Assembly (NCBI GenBank): GCA_030248225.1
Contig: JASANE010030088.1
Location: forward strand, 1 to 64,000
Direction: 5' to 3'
DNA: 64,000 nt
Source of the DNA: Trileptium ribeirensis
Taxonomy: Eukaryota; Nematoda; Enoplea; Enoplida; Thoracostomopsidae
In this document: positions 11,200-22,560 of the stretch, one piece after another
How positions within the stretch are numbered: the stretch's first letter is position 1
Layout of the letters: every line of letters begins with the position of its first letter
Translations under genes and position numbers: made by a program
Notes under the pieces: generated by a model
Seen by the model: the letters and a program-made list of their open reading frames with translations, nothing else
Told to the model about the DNA's origin: nothing
Database searches by the model: none

Positions 11200-14100
11200 A
11201 TGTTTTAGCAGGAGCTGGAAAGTCAACAACGGCAGCACCAAGAGCAAATAGCCCTGCTTCAGAGAGGAAAAACCACTGGTTGGTCGAGTCCCTCGGCAGT
11301 TCAAGCCGCCCCAATCGAGTCAAGTGTCCATATCCGCGTTTGCCCATTCGATTCAACATCCGGGATTGAGGAACAACTGGGCCCAGTTGAATACTTTCGT
11401 GGGGACTCAGTCGATTCCAACTGGAAGACAGGGCTCAGTGTTCCTAACCAATCAATCTTCAGTCAGATACAAAGACTTGGCAATATGTAAATCTGCAGTC
11501 CCCTCCGATAGATCAGATGAACTGATGATCAACGAAATTGCCGAGTTCTGACGACCATTCAAGCTGACGCAAGTGTTGCCGCGACCCTGCTTTAACTTCT
11601 GTTTTCAAGACGAACAGAGGCCCGGGGCGACTATTGCAAGAATTGGCAGCAGGCATTATACAATATTTCGATCACATGCGATTTCCCCTATACCAAGAAT
11701 CTTTAGACGAGGCTTTCCGCACAAGATTGATCCGTTCGGCGTGCAACGAAGCCGTCCTCAAATCGCTGTTTAAAGTTCGCGATGACGTGTTGGCATAGGC
11801 CATTTCAATCGCACAGCGAAAATAAAAGATGCCGCAAGGGATGCAAAAGAAACTGTCCACGGGTCAAATTCGAATACGCGGCCGATCTAACAGTCAAAGG
11901 CGAGCCGTGGTCGAGAGAAAGCTCTTTCCGCGTACAATTCGGGTCAAAACTACCTCCCAATGTGCACCTGTGGGCGCTGTGGAAGCAACGATTACTGGGC
12001 GACGAGTATCTCTACAAACAAAGAGGCTCCGACCGGTGAATCAAAGATCTCTTGGAAACTGTTTGCCTCACGAAAAAGAGGAGTATTCCACGGAAGGAGC
12101 ATGAGAGGTCAAGTCGATCCTCACAATCAGATCAAGTGGTCAGTCCTCAACGGCACAATCCCATCTTTAATGAAGTTCTGTTTGTTTTCGAGGTGGACAG
12201 GCGCTGGTGATAACTTCTGTATCAGCAAGTATGGGTACAGATTTGTCATCCGGACCTCTAGCCGACAATCCATAGGTACGAAGCAGCGACAGGCAATCCC
12301 CTTTCAATCAAAGACGTGTTTAGACGACCGTTGCAATCCCCAACAAGTGATTCCGTTTACCGTGTAATCAAAAAGGTCACCTCAACATCATCAGACGAAA
12401 ACGGACATCATGGCCCTGTGGATCGATGTCACGTTGCTCTTTAGCATAAACGAATCAATCCGATACCTGGGGCATGAGGAAGATTCAACCGGTCCTCCCA
12501 CAATTCGGTGGGCTACAAGGGGCCTGTTGACAGGGGGTAAGTGGTTATTCTGTATCTATTCGAAGCCAGTGGGGTTGCAAGGGCGTGCAACTAGACGTTC
12601 AATTCAAGCCAAACTCGAACACAGTCTTCTGCCTGGAAACGATTTTGGTTCCCCTAGCAAGCATGGACGACATCAATCTAGCGTACTAGGCCGGTATCGC
12701 CCGGGGTGTGTGAAACTTACGACCTTCAACAAGATACGGTACCCCAGTCGTCCGATCCGAAAAGCACATTGAAGCAAAATGCAGCATCTGGTACGCGGTG
12801 ACTATTCGATGACGGTTGATTCTCAACTCGGAGATCACCGGCAACCCGATCCCGATTCTTAGAGGATGCTTGATGCGGAAGTTGGGCGGTGCCGTTATGT
12901 ATTCACCGACCGACACGTACAACCAAATCAAACGGCCGTGGCCGAGAGTAAAAAATGCTAGCTCTCAGCACACATCGTGGTGTTCTCTGACAACACCTTC
13001 CCTTCACTATGAAATCTGCTTATGGTTACGTCTACCAGTCTGCACAATTGGTAGCCGGCTGCGATCAGCAGGCAATCAGGTGGGTGGTCAAGGCAACCAC
13101 TGGTGAATCCCGTTCTACCTTGCCAACGGTGCATATGCAGAGAAGGGCGTTCCCGGGATGGATCGTTGAGCGGCGGTTCGGATTTTTCATAAATCACCCA
13201 AGATTTCTGGTGACATCTCAAGTTCAGCTATCCGGTGCTGATGGCTGCATATTTGACGGCAATCTTTTGGCCTTCCAAATGGCTTTACGGTTTGATGTTC
13301 CTTTATTTACTTTACCACAGATAATTTGGCGTGCAACGGATGAAACAACTGACTCGATCCTTCGTCTATTTGGTCGTCCCAAAATGGCATTATGGTTCTC
13401 ATGTCATTGATTTATCGCTGTAGATAATTTAGCATACAACGGATGAAACTGACACTATCTGTTGTTTATTTGGGTCGTATGGACAGCAGTACATCCTTCA
13501 ATCTCTGCCAAATATGAAGGGCAATGAGGCTGATTAGCACCAAATCAAGCGGTGCGCAAATCACTCCACTGGCGCTAATATAAAAACATCTGATTATTTG
13601 TACGATGCGATTTATTTAGTTGGGAGACCATCTGGCTAATTCTCGCAGATGCTTACTCAAAATATCCGACCATCCATTCCATAAGGTCGCCCATGATACG
13701 GGGCAATGCTTCACATCACTTCTAAACCAGCGGTGCTGGCGAAAACTCTTGTTTCAAACATTCAAGCAAGCACTAAAGAAATCCAGTCAACCTCCCGAGC
13801 AATAGGCTCAAGATTTCTTAATGCAATATCGTTGGACACCGGCGAAGTGCACAATGGCTTCCAAATCCGAACGCGAATCTATGTGCTGATCCCTTCACCG
13901 CCACCCTTGGCTCAGGGACGACAAGGTACAGGGCAACCCAAGTTCGAACAAGGACTCGAGTAAAAGCATCTACAAGCTGGGGAACCAAATGCTATTGTAC
14001 TGTACTGCGTAGCTCCGACGGGCCATAGGTATTCCATGGATTCCTGCCATTATTACCAGTCTTCCTTCCTCGAAATCTCAACTTCTGTGTTTTCCGATAA

Positions 14101-14400
14101 AGGCCCAACCTGCGCGACGTCATGTTGGCCAACTGTGCACAATTATACCATATCACTGTGCGCAAGAAGACGAAGAACAAACTGGAGATGAACATCATAC
14201 CACTGAAAATACAAAGGATCAATCAAATTCGCAATCCGAGGCTGCGGCCGGGGAGCAAAGTCAACCGCTTCAGTCCAAGCTATCAAATCCGCGGAACCAA
14301 TGTGGCCGACATAACCCGAGGCGATAACACCGCGTAGTCACGTGCACAGCATGTCGATGAGGTTATATCAGAGGATCACAAGCAACCAGGAAGAAAAGTC
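11200..14400 (+). pseudogene. Gag-pol remains of right-arm Gypsy element
   Basis: Mirror of 6320-9600 with more damage. Gag lies near 11200-11560, zinc-knuckle remnants near 11955-12090, and protease near 12190-12215, where two bases of the DTGA stretch are missing. Upstream protease codons are also deleted compared with the left arm. Reverse transcriptase spans about 12540-13100, and integrase fragments lie near 13430-13700 and 13850-13930. Frameshifts are frequent throughout. Confidence 0.7.
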
Positions 14401-14420
14401 TTTTCTTGTTGGTGGGAAGA

Positions 14421-14700
14421 TGTCTGGGCTATCGCGTGAAACGAAAATGAACAAATGGATGATAGAGCTAGCTAGCTAAACCAAGATGATGCAATGTATG
14501 ATCTACATATAGTGAAGTTCATGCGTATGACGTAATTTCCTGGATGCAATCATTGTATCGGGCTGTGTGGGAGCCTCCGAATATGTAACATGAGGCTTCC
14601 CAAGCTCATCTCTCTGTTCTGTTGATTCAAGGATTCGGTTACATATCCAACGTTGGGTTTATATTTTAGATTATGGTCACAGCGCAAGCAAAAAGTTGAT
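14421..14700 (+). repeat. 3' LTR of right-arm Gypsy element
   Basis: Starts TGTCTGGGCTATCGCGTGAAAC after the purine-rich ggtgggaaga. Mirror of 6025-6302. The outer boundary is approximate. Confidence 0.65.
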
Positions 14701-15359
14701 TCATGGTAGCGATTTACTACCCTATGACTAATGCATAATACCATGATGTATAGTTAAATTCCTTATAATTTAAAAATGAGCACAGGATTTGAAGATGTCA
14801 ATAAACTTCAGTAGCCATTAAAGATTGTATAATCACATTTTTTTAATTTCGCGATACAGCTTAAAACATAGAACTCAATAATTGTGTGGTATCAGTTTCG
14901 CCTCATCTCAAAGATTGCATTTGATGATAAGTTTGTGCTGAGTTCCACGTTATTGTTTGATTCGTTACGAACCAGCCTATATTCTCTACATTCTGTGGAA
15001 TTTTACATTTTTTAACGGAGCTATCCTTTTGCATGAAAGTAATTCAATTGGGTTAGCTGTGCAAAAGTGCAACCAATCTTAGACCGGCATATTTCCAAAT
15101 ATGCGTGATGACACTTGATGTCAGAATTATGACTTTCTTCCAGTTAACTGTTAAAATATCATTACAGATTTCTTAAATTATTATTAAAGGCAATGTATTA
15201 TCTTTAATCAGTTTTCCATCAAAATTTTTATGCGGCAAGCTTCAAAATTTCATAAATTTCCAATACTAAAGATACGAAGGAATGTCAATTTTAAAATCTG
15301 CCATGGGTTACTCAAATTTTACATTTAGCTTATTTTCGTTTGTCTTCGAATAGAACGAA
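14701..15359. other. Spacer, right arm, nothing recognised
   Basis: AT-rich sequence between the Gypsy 3' LTR and the acceptor repeat. Mirror of 5401-6024. If the transporter fragment is genuine, this is part of its last intron. Confidence 0.5.
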
Positions 15360-15560
15360 ATCGCTATGCTTCCAGCTTAATTGCAATGTTTCATCCGTTT
15401 TATATATAGCTTATTTTCGTTAGTTTTAGAATAGAACGAAATCCCAATGCTTCCAGCTTAATTGCAACGTTTCAACCAATTTTTGTATATAGCCTATTTT
15501 TGTTATTGTTCGAACAGAACGAAATTGCTCTATTTTCAGCTTAATTGCAAAGTTTCAAAA
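15360..15560 (+). repeat. Triplicated splice-acceptor repeat, right arm
   Basis: Units occur with acceptor-like words at 15371-15375 (tccag), 15452-15456 (tccag) and 15535-15539 (ttcag), each followed by cttaattgcaa and an a-tttca word, so spacing is 81 and 83 bp. The last unit forms the intron/exon boundary of the transporter fragment. The first eight or so codons of the exon therefore belong to the repeat. Confidence 0.75.
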
Positions 15561-16014
15561 ACGTGTTTGTGCAAAATGTTCAATAGTATAGCGTGCATTG
15601 GTGTTGGCGGATTTATGATCGCACCGACACTTTTAGCATGTCATCATCGGCAAATGCTTTCCACCGCTTTTCTTATATTGTCCTATGGCTTTGCCGGGTT
15701 CCATATTCCTGGTTCGCTAGTTACGCTCGTATCGATAGCACCGCCGTATACCGGGACCATATGTGGTCTGTCGAACAGTGTTAGTTGCTGCTTCAACAAA
15801 TAATCGCACCGATAGGATATCGGTCACTGTGGTGGTACAAGATAAAGGGAAAGAATGGGATCGTGTTTCTAAGAAAATGTCTGCCCTTGTATTTGCTCCG
15901 CTGGTAGTATTCAATATTTGGGGTTCTGCGGAAGTTCAATGTTGGGCTCGACATTCTAACGATATTGCGCCAAACGATGAACATAAAGATAATGATTGCA
16001 AAGATGATGATTGA
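15540..16014 (+). pseudogene. Orphan last exon of SLC17-family transporter (frameshifted)
   Basis: Mirror of 4718-5188 and the natural upstream tandem neighbour of the complete transporter gene at 20745. It keeps the ttttcag acceptor and the first ~80 codons. It then shows a cluster of small indels and substitutions between about 15770 and 15880, which throws the frame before it resumes for the last ~45 codons, ending at the same stop. At 475 bases against 471 it cannot be translated through. The errors are concentrated in a ~110-bp stretch, which looks like either recent decay or poor consensus. Upstream exons are absent on this side of the centre. Confidence 0.75.
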
Positions 16015-17017
16015 CAATTGATTGAGCCCAGCATAACTAGTATAAACTTATATTTAGTCTTACATATATATCGGAAGTTCAGAAAAAGTATGCAGTCAAT
16101 GAACACTATGGCAAAACTTTTGTCAAAACTGGACCACAAAGTGTGTCAATTTTAGAAAAACCCAACATAAATGGGGCAACTTGACAATAATGTGCACAAA
16201 TTTTTCAATGTCAAATTTTGTGCATATACTTTTAAAAAGCAGCTAGCCATATTTATCCATTTTCTGGATACCTGCTACAGACGATCTATGTTTTTTATTA
16301 ATTAATTTTATAATTGTCTAGAAACTCACACAGCAAAGCTGCGTTCACACGTGAAAATTTTTTCTCAAAATTTGGTCAAATTTTGAGCCCAAAGTTGGGG
16401 CAAAAATTTTGGCTTGTGAACGCAGCTCAAGAAAAACGCTGCAACGGTGATTAAGGTCTACGCTCGGGTATGACGTGCCGTCGGGTTTGTTATGGTGTAA
16501 TTTGCACAGTAATTAATCCTGTTTTCGCCGGACTGATGCAGCTCGGAAACAAATCTTTGCCTATCGATCAATAAATAGATACAAATTTCATGGATGTTTG
16601 TTGTAGTTCAAAATAATGTGCCAGGCCAAGCTAACCCTGAGTGGCGTAAATAAAATGCAAATATGCCGTTCTCGATATGCTGAGCTTTAAGCTTAAGCCT
16701 TAGCTTAAGCTAATGTCTTTTATATGAGACATATACTAAGCCTAAGACTAAGTCAGGGGCTAACGCCCCCGAATACCTGCTGTAAGCTGGTGTTTTTTCT
16801 TACGCTATAACGTAACGCCCCTCAATGTTACTTACGCCATGTGCCACATATCGATGATGAAATTTTGTATTTCACATTCATCATGTATTGAAATATCAGA
16901 ACACACAGGTGCTAAAAACTTATTCACAGGATGCATATGAACATACAAATTTTCCAATTTCTACTTGCAATTGTTGTTCGTTTGGTTAATTTCGAAATGT
17001 TGTGCGTGAACAATTTT
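16015..17017. other. Downstream of orphan exon, right arm
   Basis: 3' flank of the transporter fragment. Apart from the mini-MITE (16337-16427) and the GCTTAAG-type hairpin (about 16670-16800) I see nothing. No clear AATAAA follows the stop codon within ~150 bases. Confidence 0.5.
16337..16427. mobile_element. Mini-MITE, right arm (91 bp)
   Basis: Mirror copy of 4308-4393, a few bases longer, with the same agctgcgttcac termini. Confidence 0.65.
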
Positions 17018-18848
17018 TAGGTGATCCCGCCAACCATCCTATATTGGAATCGCTGATATCGACTCACAAACACTTGTTAGGAACTATAACAATGCATTTC
17101 ATAACAGAAACTGCACTTCATACTCGAACAGAATTTTGGCCGTTGTCAATTTGCTAAAATGTTTTGCTAAATTTATATCAAGTTTGCATAAGTTTTTTAG
17201 TGTTCGCGAGCAAATTTAAGGTAATAGTGACATCACAAGCAAACCGATCCTATAGCTAAGCTTTTGATGTTCACTAACAAAACTCACTTAATTGAAAGTC
17301 GACAAATTTTTGTTCTCAAAAATTACGGACGTTTTTCCAAAAATTTTGCACTCGCAATATTGATAATTTCAATCGCATAGCACTGTGTTATGCAAGGCCC
17401 TATAGTATTACTACTAATAAAAGGTAGTATCTTAGCTAATAAAGACTTTCTGCAATATCTGCCACGAGTAGGTCTGGCATGGGGTGGTCGGGCTCCCGCC
17501 CCTTCTGTGACACCGATTCTGCACGGAAAACTAAATTGAACGTGAGCGTAATAATATAAACACAACAAGCTATTGCATCCGATTGAATAACCGTTCTTTC
17601 TATCGCATGGGATGATATAGTGATCAGAGCGTTTTTAGTAAGCAAGTCAGTTTGTTATTCTGTGCAACATTAGTAGAACAGTACATCTTCTAAATGTAAA
17701 GCGACAGAATATTATATAAATTCTGCATTTGTTTCCACTATTCCTGTTCTACAAAGAGTAGTTTAGCTGTATAGGTTTGAACATAATTGCATAACGTAGG
17801 CCTGAATGTGTCTTATATTCAATCGTCTACGAAGAGTATGTTTTTTCGTAGCCAGAATATGGTAGGAAGAGTTCGCCCCTGAAAAAATAACTGAAAATAC
17901 TTTTGAAGACGATAAAATACTTTCCAAAACCTTCAATTATCTACAATTCGCGCCAAATGAGTTACTGTTAATAAATACATTCGCTTAAAATATTCTAAAT
18001 AGTGTTTTACAAATAAGTAGTTTAAGAATGCATTTATAAAACTTCATAAATAAAAAATTGGTCAGTGCAACCTTTAGGACCGGCAGCGAAACGCATGCTA
18101 TGCCGTCTTCAATATACCATGCATAAAGCGTCAGCCTTAGATTGCGCTGAAGGCCTTATACTAACCTAAGCCCTAGTACGAGAGTTGAAACGCCGGAACT
18201 TTCCGCACTAAGCTGGTTTTGCTAACGATATAACGTCAGGCCCATGGCAGTGACATGGACTAAAAAATTTATACGCAAATTGCGCACGTCCAAAAATTCG
18301 CTTCCCCCAAAAACAGTCGAAATCGGGCTGTATTGCTGGCCTTGGTTTTCGAAACACGACATTTGGAAAGGATTGATGCGCGAGTAAACTTGAAGTGGCC
18401 CTGCCAACCATCCTATTTTGTATTTGTGCAAAAAATTTGTTACGGAAAGCTTTTGGTCAACTGAAATTTGGCGTAAAACTGTTTGGGAACACACCGCTAG
18501 CGATTGAAATCTAACCATTTTGTGTTCGCAAAAATTCAAGTAAAATTACCCAAATTTTTGAGAACGAAAATTTGTCGACTTGATTGTGACGTTACTTTTG
18601 CATTAAATTTGTTCGCGAACACTGAATAATCCAAATTTAAATGATTAGGCATTAGGTAACAAAATTTCTGCAAATCGAAATCGCCGAAATTCTATTCGAA
18701 TCCAAAGTCCAACTTCTGCAACTTTAATTTGATTTTGCCAATTTTCGGTTAGCGAAAAACCAAATAAAATTAAGCGTTTTTCCGCAGCAATGGTTTGCGA
18801 TTCGATATCGGTAATGACAAAATAGGATTGTTGGCGAAGTCACCTTAA
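17018..18848. mobile_element. Fold-back repeat element, right-arm copy
   Basis: Mirror of 1912-3743. The inverted terminal repeats run about 17018-17395 and 18480-18848. The middle contains a further partial copy of the terminal word (near 18395-18420, gccaaccatcctat), so the element has internal repetition. No recognisable protein is encoded. Confidence 0.65.
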
Positions 18849-20744
18849 GTTTACTCAAGTATGAATTACATCATCAAGAGCCGATAATAGACGATTTTGC
18901 AGAAGAGTGTAGATTTCTTCAGCTTTGCTTTGTTAATGCCTGCGGTACATGACGTTCGGTTTTGAATTTACTATCTCTCCTCGCCCAAGATTATGACCAA
19001 GTACTTGGGACATAAAATGACTGTTCAACCATATCCTTGAACCACCAAATTTTCACCCCAGGTTTTTGAACAACAGACATATCCTTACCCATGTTCTTGG
19101 ACCACTAAAATCTACACCTCACTAGCACCAAATCCATAACACCACGTTCTTGGACCTTCAAATTGTCGAAAATTTATCGAAAATGTTTGACCGAAAAATT
19201 TAAGTTCAGCGTAAATTTGTGGTTCGAGAACTGGTAATAAATTCGGTTGTCGAAAACATGGGTGGGGTGGTCATGTTTACGAACCACCAAGTGGTATTAA
19301 AGAGCTTGACCAAAAACGATCGCGACGTACCGCTGGCGTTAACAAAGCAAAATTAAAGAATGACATACTTTTCAACAGAATCCACTATCATCGTGTCTTG
19401 ACATCATATGGAGTGACCACTTAGGTTCAAAATGCAATTAGAAGATACGATTACGATCAATCTAAAACCCTTAGGCTTCTCCATTCAATTTGGACCAGGT
19501 TAAAGGCGATTGGTATAGTATAATACCGAGCATCGTTTCACTGTTTACTACAATTAAACAGCCACGTGAACATATATACAGTATTTGTTTACTTTCACTG
19601 CCACATTCACTGCTTCTGCTTGTAATGTGCATATAAACATATTTTAGAAAGGCTTATTACAAGCTACTATTGTATTTTTCCTGTTCCGCTATTGATAAAT
19701 GCATACTGACTGACTAAGATCTTTTATTGTATAGGCTGCCAGGCGGCTCTACGGCTGCGCAGGTATAAGCATAGTTTCATGTTTATATTCATTTGCATCT
19801 CATTAATTCTCCTATGAAATGTATATTCCAGTCGATAGACCTTTTGCGCAACCGTCAATTATTGCGCATCTTCGACTGAGATGGAAACTTTGTAGGGGAC
19901 TTTGGTTTTGGATTCCAGAGTTGCCGTATCTAAACTGATGACATATTATTTCTGTGCTCAAGTAGGGTTCACTTTAATCAGTAATGGGTTTAAAATATAG
20001 AAGAGACGTTTTATATTTATCGAAAAATTTGTCCGGCATGCAAAATTCACCGGACAATAGAAAATAGTTGTGCCTGTTCAAAGTTTTATACAGTCAAAAT
20101 TTGCATTTCTAAAGGTTTCAGTATAAAGTATTTATCATGTCATCGTGACAACATTTTGACCTGCAATATTTTAAATCAAATTCTTTGTTTCTACTGCAAC
20201 CACGATACAGTTTTCTACAATCCGACCGCTGGCATCTTATAAACCATTCAAATCCATTGGAAGCGAGCTTGCGAAAGTCTCATATTCATCCGGTCCCTCC
20301 AATCTCAATTCCTGTATGGTCTCTAATTATTATTCTATTAAAACGATTTACAATAATTATCGTGTAAATCTTCTGACCTAGCTCTGTACGCTGATGTGAC
20401 ATACTTTTTGTAATAAGATAAAAGCCTCGGGTTCAGGCAAATACTATAAAATACCTATGCATCTTCAGATTGTATAACTATAATAGTCTTTACTCTATTC
20501 TTTAATAATGGTTCACTGTTTCACTGTTTTATGAAAAAATCTATAATAGTGTTTAACGTTATTGTAAGCAGAAAAATAATCGTGGCCAGCGTTTCATAGC
20601 CTAAATACATTAAAGCCAGGCTAATAATGATTCAATGACCTTTAAATTGAGTACAGTGTCTTCTTGATAGTAAACAACCACTAGACTCAAAACAAAAAAT
20701 ATTTGCAGTGGTTATGCGGTAAAATTCAACTATTTGTTGCCGCA
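18849..20744. promoter_or_regulatory. 5' flank of the complete transporter gene
   Basis: About 1.9 kb upstream of the start codon at 20745, mirrored at 1-1911. Any promoter of the gene must lie here or further upstream, but I cannot point to a specific element. 19010-19330 has the repeated words ttcttggaccac and ccaccaagtggt, probably an old repeat. Confidence 0.35.
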
Positions 20745-21060
20745 ATGATTAATAAATACTACAAAATTGCAAGCAGTTCCGAATCAGAGTCGACTAGTAG
20801 CGACGATATTGAAATGCCGACTACTACTGAAGGTGACAATTATGACAGTGTCTTTGATGTTGTAATTAAGCGCAACAATCTTCAACGACAGTACGTTGAA
20901 ACGAGTTATTCGTTTTTATGTTCAACCCGGTTTATTATTTCGATTTTGTGTTTGTTTGCTATGATGGCAAAAGACATGGTGAGCAGTAATTTGTCGATTG
21001 CAATTGTTTGTATGGTCAATAGCTCCAGCACCGACGATAACAATAATAATGCTTCCACAA
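20745..21060 (+). CDS. SLC17-family transporter, exon 1 of 5
   Basis: First coding exon of a complete major-facilitator anion transporter of the SLC17 type (sialin, vesicular glutamate and Na/phosphate transporters). Such proteins move organic or inorganic anions across plasma or vesicle membranes; the substrate here is unknown. The start at 20745 follows a stop-free but non-conserved lead, and it is the exact point where the palindrome mirror ends at position 1. Residues 1-50 are a Ser/Glu/Asp-rich cytoplasmic tail. Residues 57-78 form transmembrane helix 1. The following loop has N-glycosylation sequons at Asn92 and Asn102. The exon gives 105 codons plus one base and ends at a gttagt donor. 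Joined to 23789-24201, 26383-26559, 30575-30835 and 36912-37394 it makes 1650 bases, 549 residues, the usual length for the family. Confidence 0.88.
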
Positions 21061-21119
21061 GTTAGTTTTAATATTTTACACAATTACCCATACGTTACGT
21101 GAAAGTCATAGATAGGCGA

Positions 21120-21480
21120 GGCCCTAATTTCCGTGAGCGGGCGTTAAGCGGTTCGGGGGATGTCGTCAAAAGGGATAAATTTTCGAACATTTTTGGGACC
21201 CAAAATTTTTCTTAATTTTTGTGAATTTTCCTTTTATTCCTGGCAATTTTTTCTCCGATTTGTGCCAAATTTTCCGCCGAATATGGCCAATTTTTTCCCG
21301 ATTTTTGCCATTTTCCCCCAGTTTTTGCCTATTTCCTCAATTTTTGATTATTTGCCCCCAAATTTTGCATATTTTTAGCAAAATATTCCTCACTCCTACA
21401 GCATGGTGGAGGGGTATCTGCGGATCGTCAAGGGGATCAGCGCGTTTCTCAATGGGTAAGGCGGATCGGCGAGGCACCTA
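21120..21480 (-). repeat. A/T-rich dispersed repeat, copy 1 (inverted)
   Basis: A GC-rich end (gagcgggcg, agcatggtggagggg) flanks ~200 bp of short irregular units such as ccaattttttcccga and tttttgccattttccc. On the minus strand these read as GGxAAAATTGGCxAAAAAT. Related copies lie at about 22335, 36290, 59480 and 63170. Confidence 0.6.
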
Positions 21481-21784
21481 GAGGTGGGTGGATGACCGGC
21501 TCCTCACGGAGATAATCCCTCTGTGAGCATGTTTCGTGAAAATCGGTTTCCGTTGGGTTTATCATATAGGTTGTAGAAACTATTAATTGTTTGTTGGGCA
21601 TTTGAGTGCGCTTATAGAAGTATCACTTTTTGAGTACCGCTTGAGAGGAGCCATTTTTAAGATACACTAATAATTTTAATACCATTACTGTGCTTGGCAA
21701 TGCGGTTCAGAAAAGATCCGTTTTCACCATAGTGATGGCAGATTTTATTATTTTTGGTCAGCAAATATTCAATGGGAAGCGTGG

Positions 21785-22090
21785 TTCATAAAATTTTCGA
21801 AATAATTTTTATCGATAAATGAATAATTTTATATATGATTTGCGCCGCAACCTGAGCTCATGCACCTGAAAATGAAAATCAATCGGTTCATGATTTAACA
21901 ACTTATGCTTAGGCTAAAAGGCTTAGGAATAATCTTCGACTTAGCCTTCAACACAAATGTGGGCAGCTTCCTAACACCCAATCGATTCAACTAATTTTAG
22001 TACCATTCGACTCAGCTAAGTCAAATCAGTTGTAATGATATATAAAATTTCCATTTATCGATAAAAAAAATTTTCAAAATTTTGGGCAGC
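21785..22090. repeat. Fold-back repeat in intron 1
   Basis: Inverted ends share ttttatcgataaatg...attttatatat, the left at about 21790-21840 and the right at about 22035-22085. The middle has cattcgactcagct, a word also found in the fold-back at 42831. Non-coding. Confidence 0.55.
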
Positions 22091-22334
22091 GAGGGCGGAA
22101 GATTGGTAACTCAAAAAACTGGAAACAAAATTTGCAAATAATGTTGTAAAAATGCCTCGAACTGAGCCGAATGGTACTCAAATTATTGTTGCATATTCAA
22201 AATTGACCTAATTCGGGATGGTGGGGGAATAAAGAAAAAGATCCAAAAAATATTTAATATAAAAACTATTGTGCCGTAAGATAGATAATCTTGTTTTGTG
22301 GTTGCTGAAGTAATTCATCGTTTAGTACAACAAC

Positions 22335-22560
22335 CAGTGGTGTGGTCACGATTTCACATTAGGAGGGTGGGGCACAATTTGCACTGCGATGCACAGCTGT
22401 CTGTGGGGGGGTGAGTGGTATTGTCTCCTAAGTCGCGCCGCAACTCCCCCCGCCGCCACCCTTGGTTAGGCAAACAGGCAAACTGGGGTAAATGTGGTGA
22501 AAATTGGTACACATCGGCAAAAAATGGTGAAATTTTTTGCGACAATATTCCCGTGCGTGT
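22335..22560 (+). repeat. A/T-rich dispersed repeat, copy 2
   Basis: A GC-rich head (gggggggtgagtgg, ccccccgccgccaccc) is followed by units like gtgaaaattggtacacatcggc and aaaaaatggtgaaat. Same arrangement as the copies at 59480 and 63170. Confidence 0.55.

Larger units (their letters stand above)
10797..14700 (+). mobile_element. Ty3/Gypsy-like LTR retrotransposon, right arm
   Basis: Mirror of the element at 6025-9907, in plus orientation: 5' LTR tip at 10797, 3' LTR tip at 14421, outer end about 14700. The same domain order can be followed but with more frame breaks than in the left arm. Confidence 0.8.
10356..20744 (+). repeat. Right arm of giant palindrome
   Basis: This is the mirror of 1-10341. 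It is continuous with the complete transporter gene starting at 20745, so in this orientation it is the natural upstream flank of that gene. Several coding stretches are more damaged here than in the left arm: the transporter last exon has frameshifts, and the Gypsy protease region lacks bases present on the left. Confidence 0.95.

Noticed and set aside
16680..16760. Telomere-like TTAGGC word (nematode telomere repeat)
   Set aside because: A single copy within a GCTTAAG palindromic repeat, with no tandem array.
20703..20744. Upstream in-frame ATG at 20703 as transporter start
   Set aside because: The added 14 residues are not family-like and cover the 5' flank; the ATG at 20745 gives the usual hydrophilic N terminus. 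Not excluded without transcripts.
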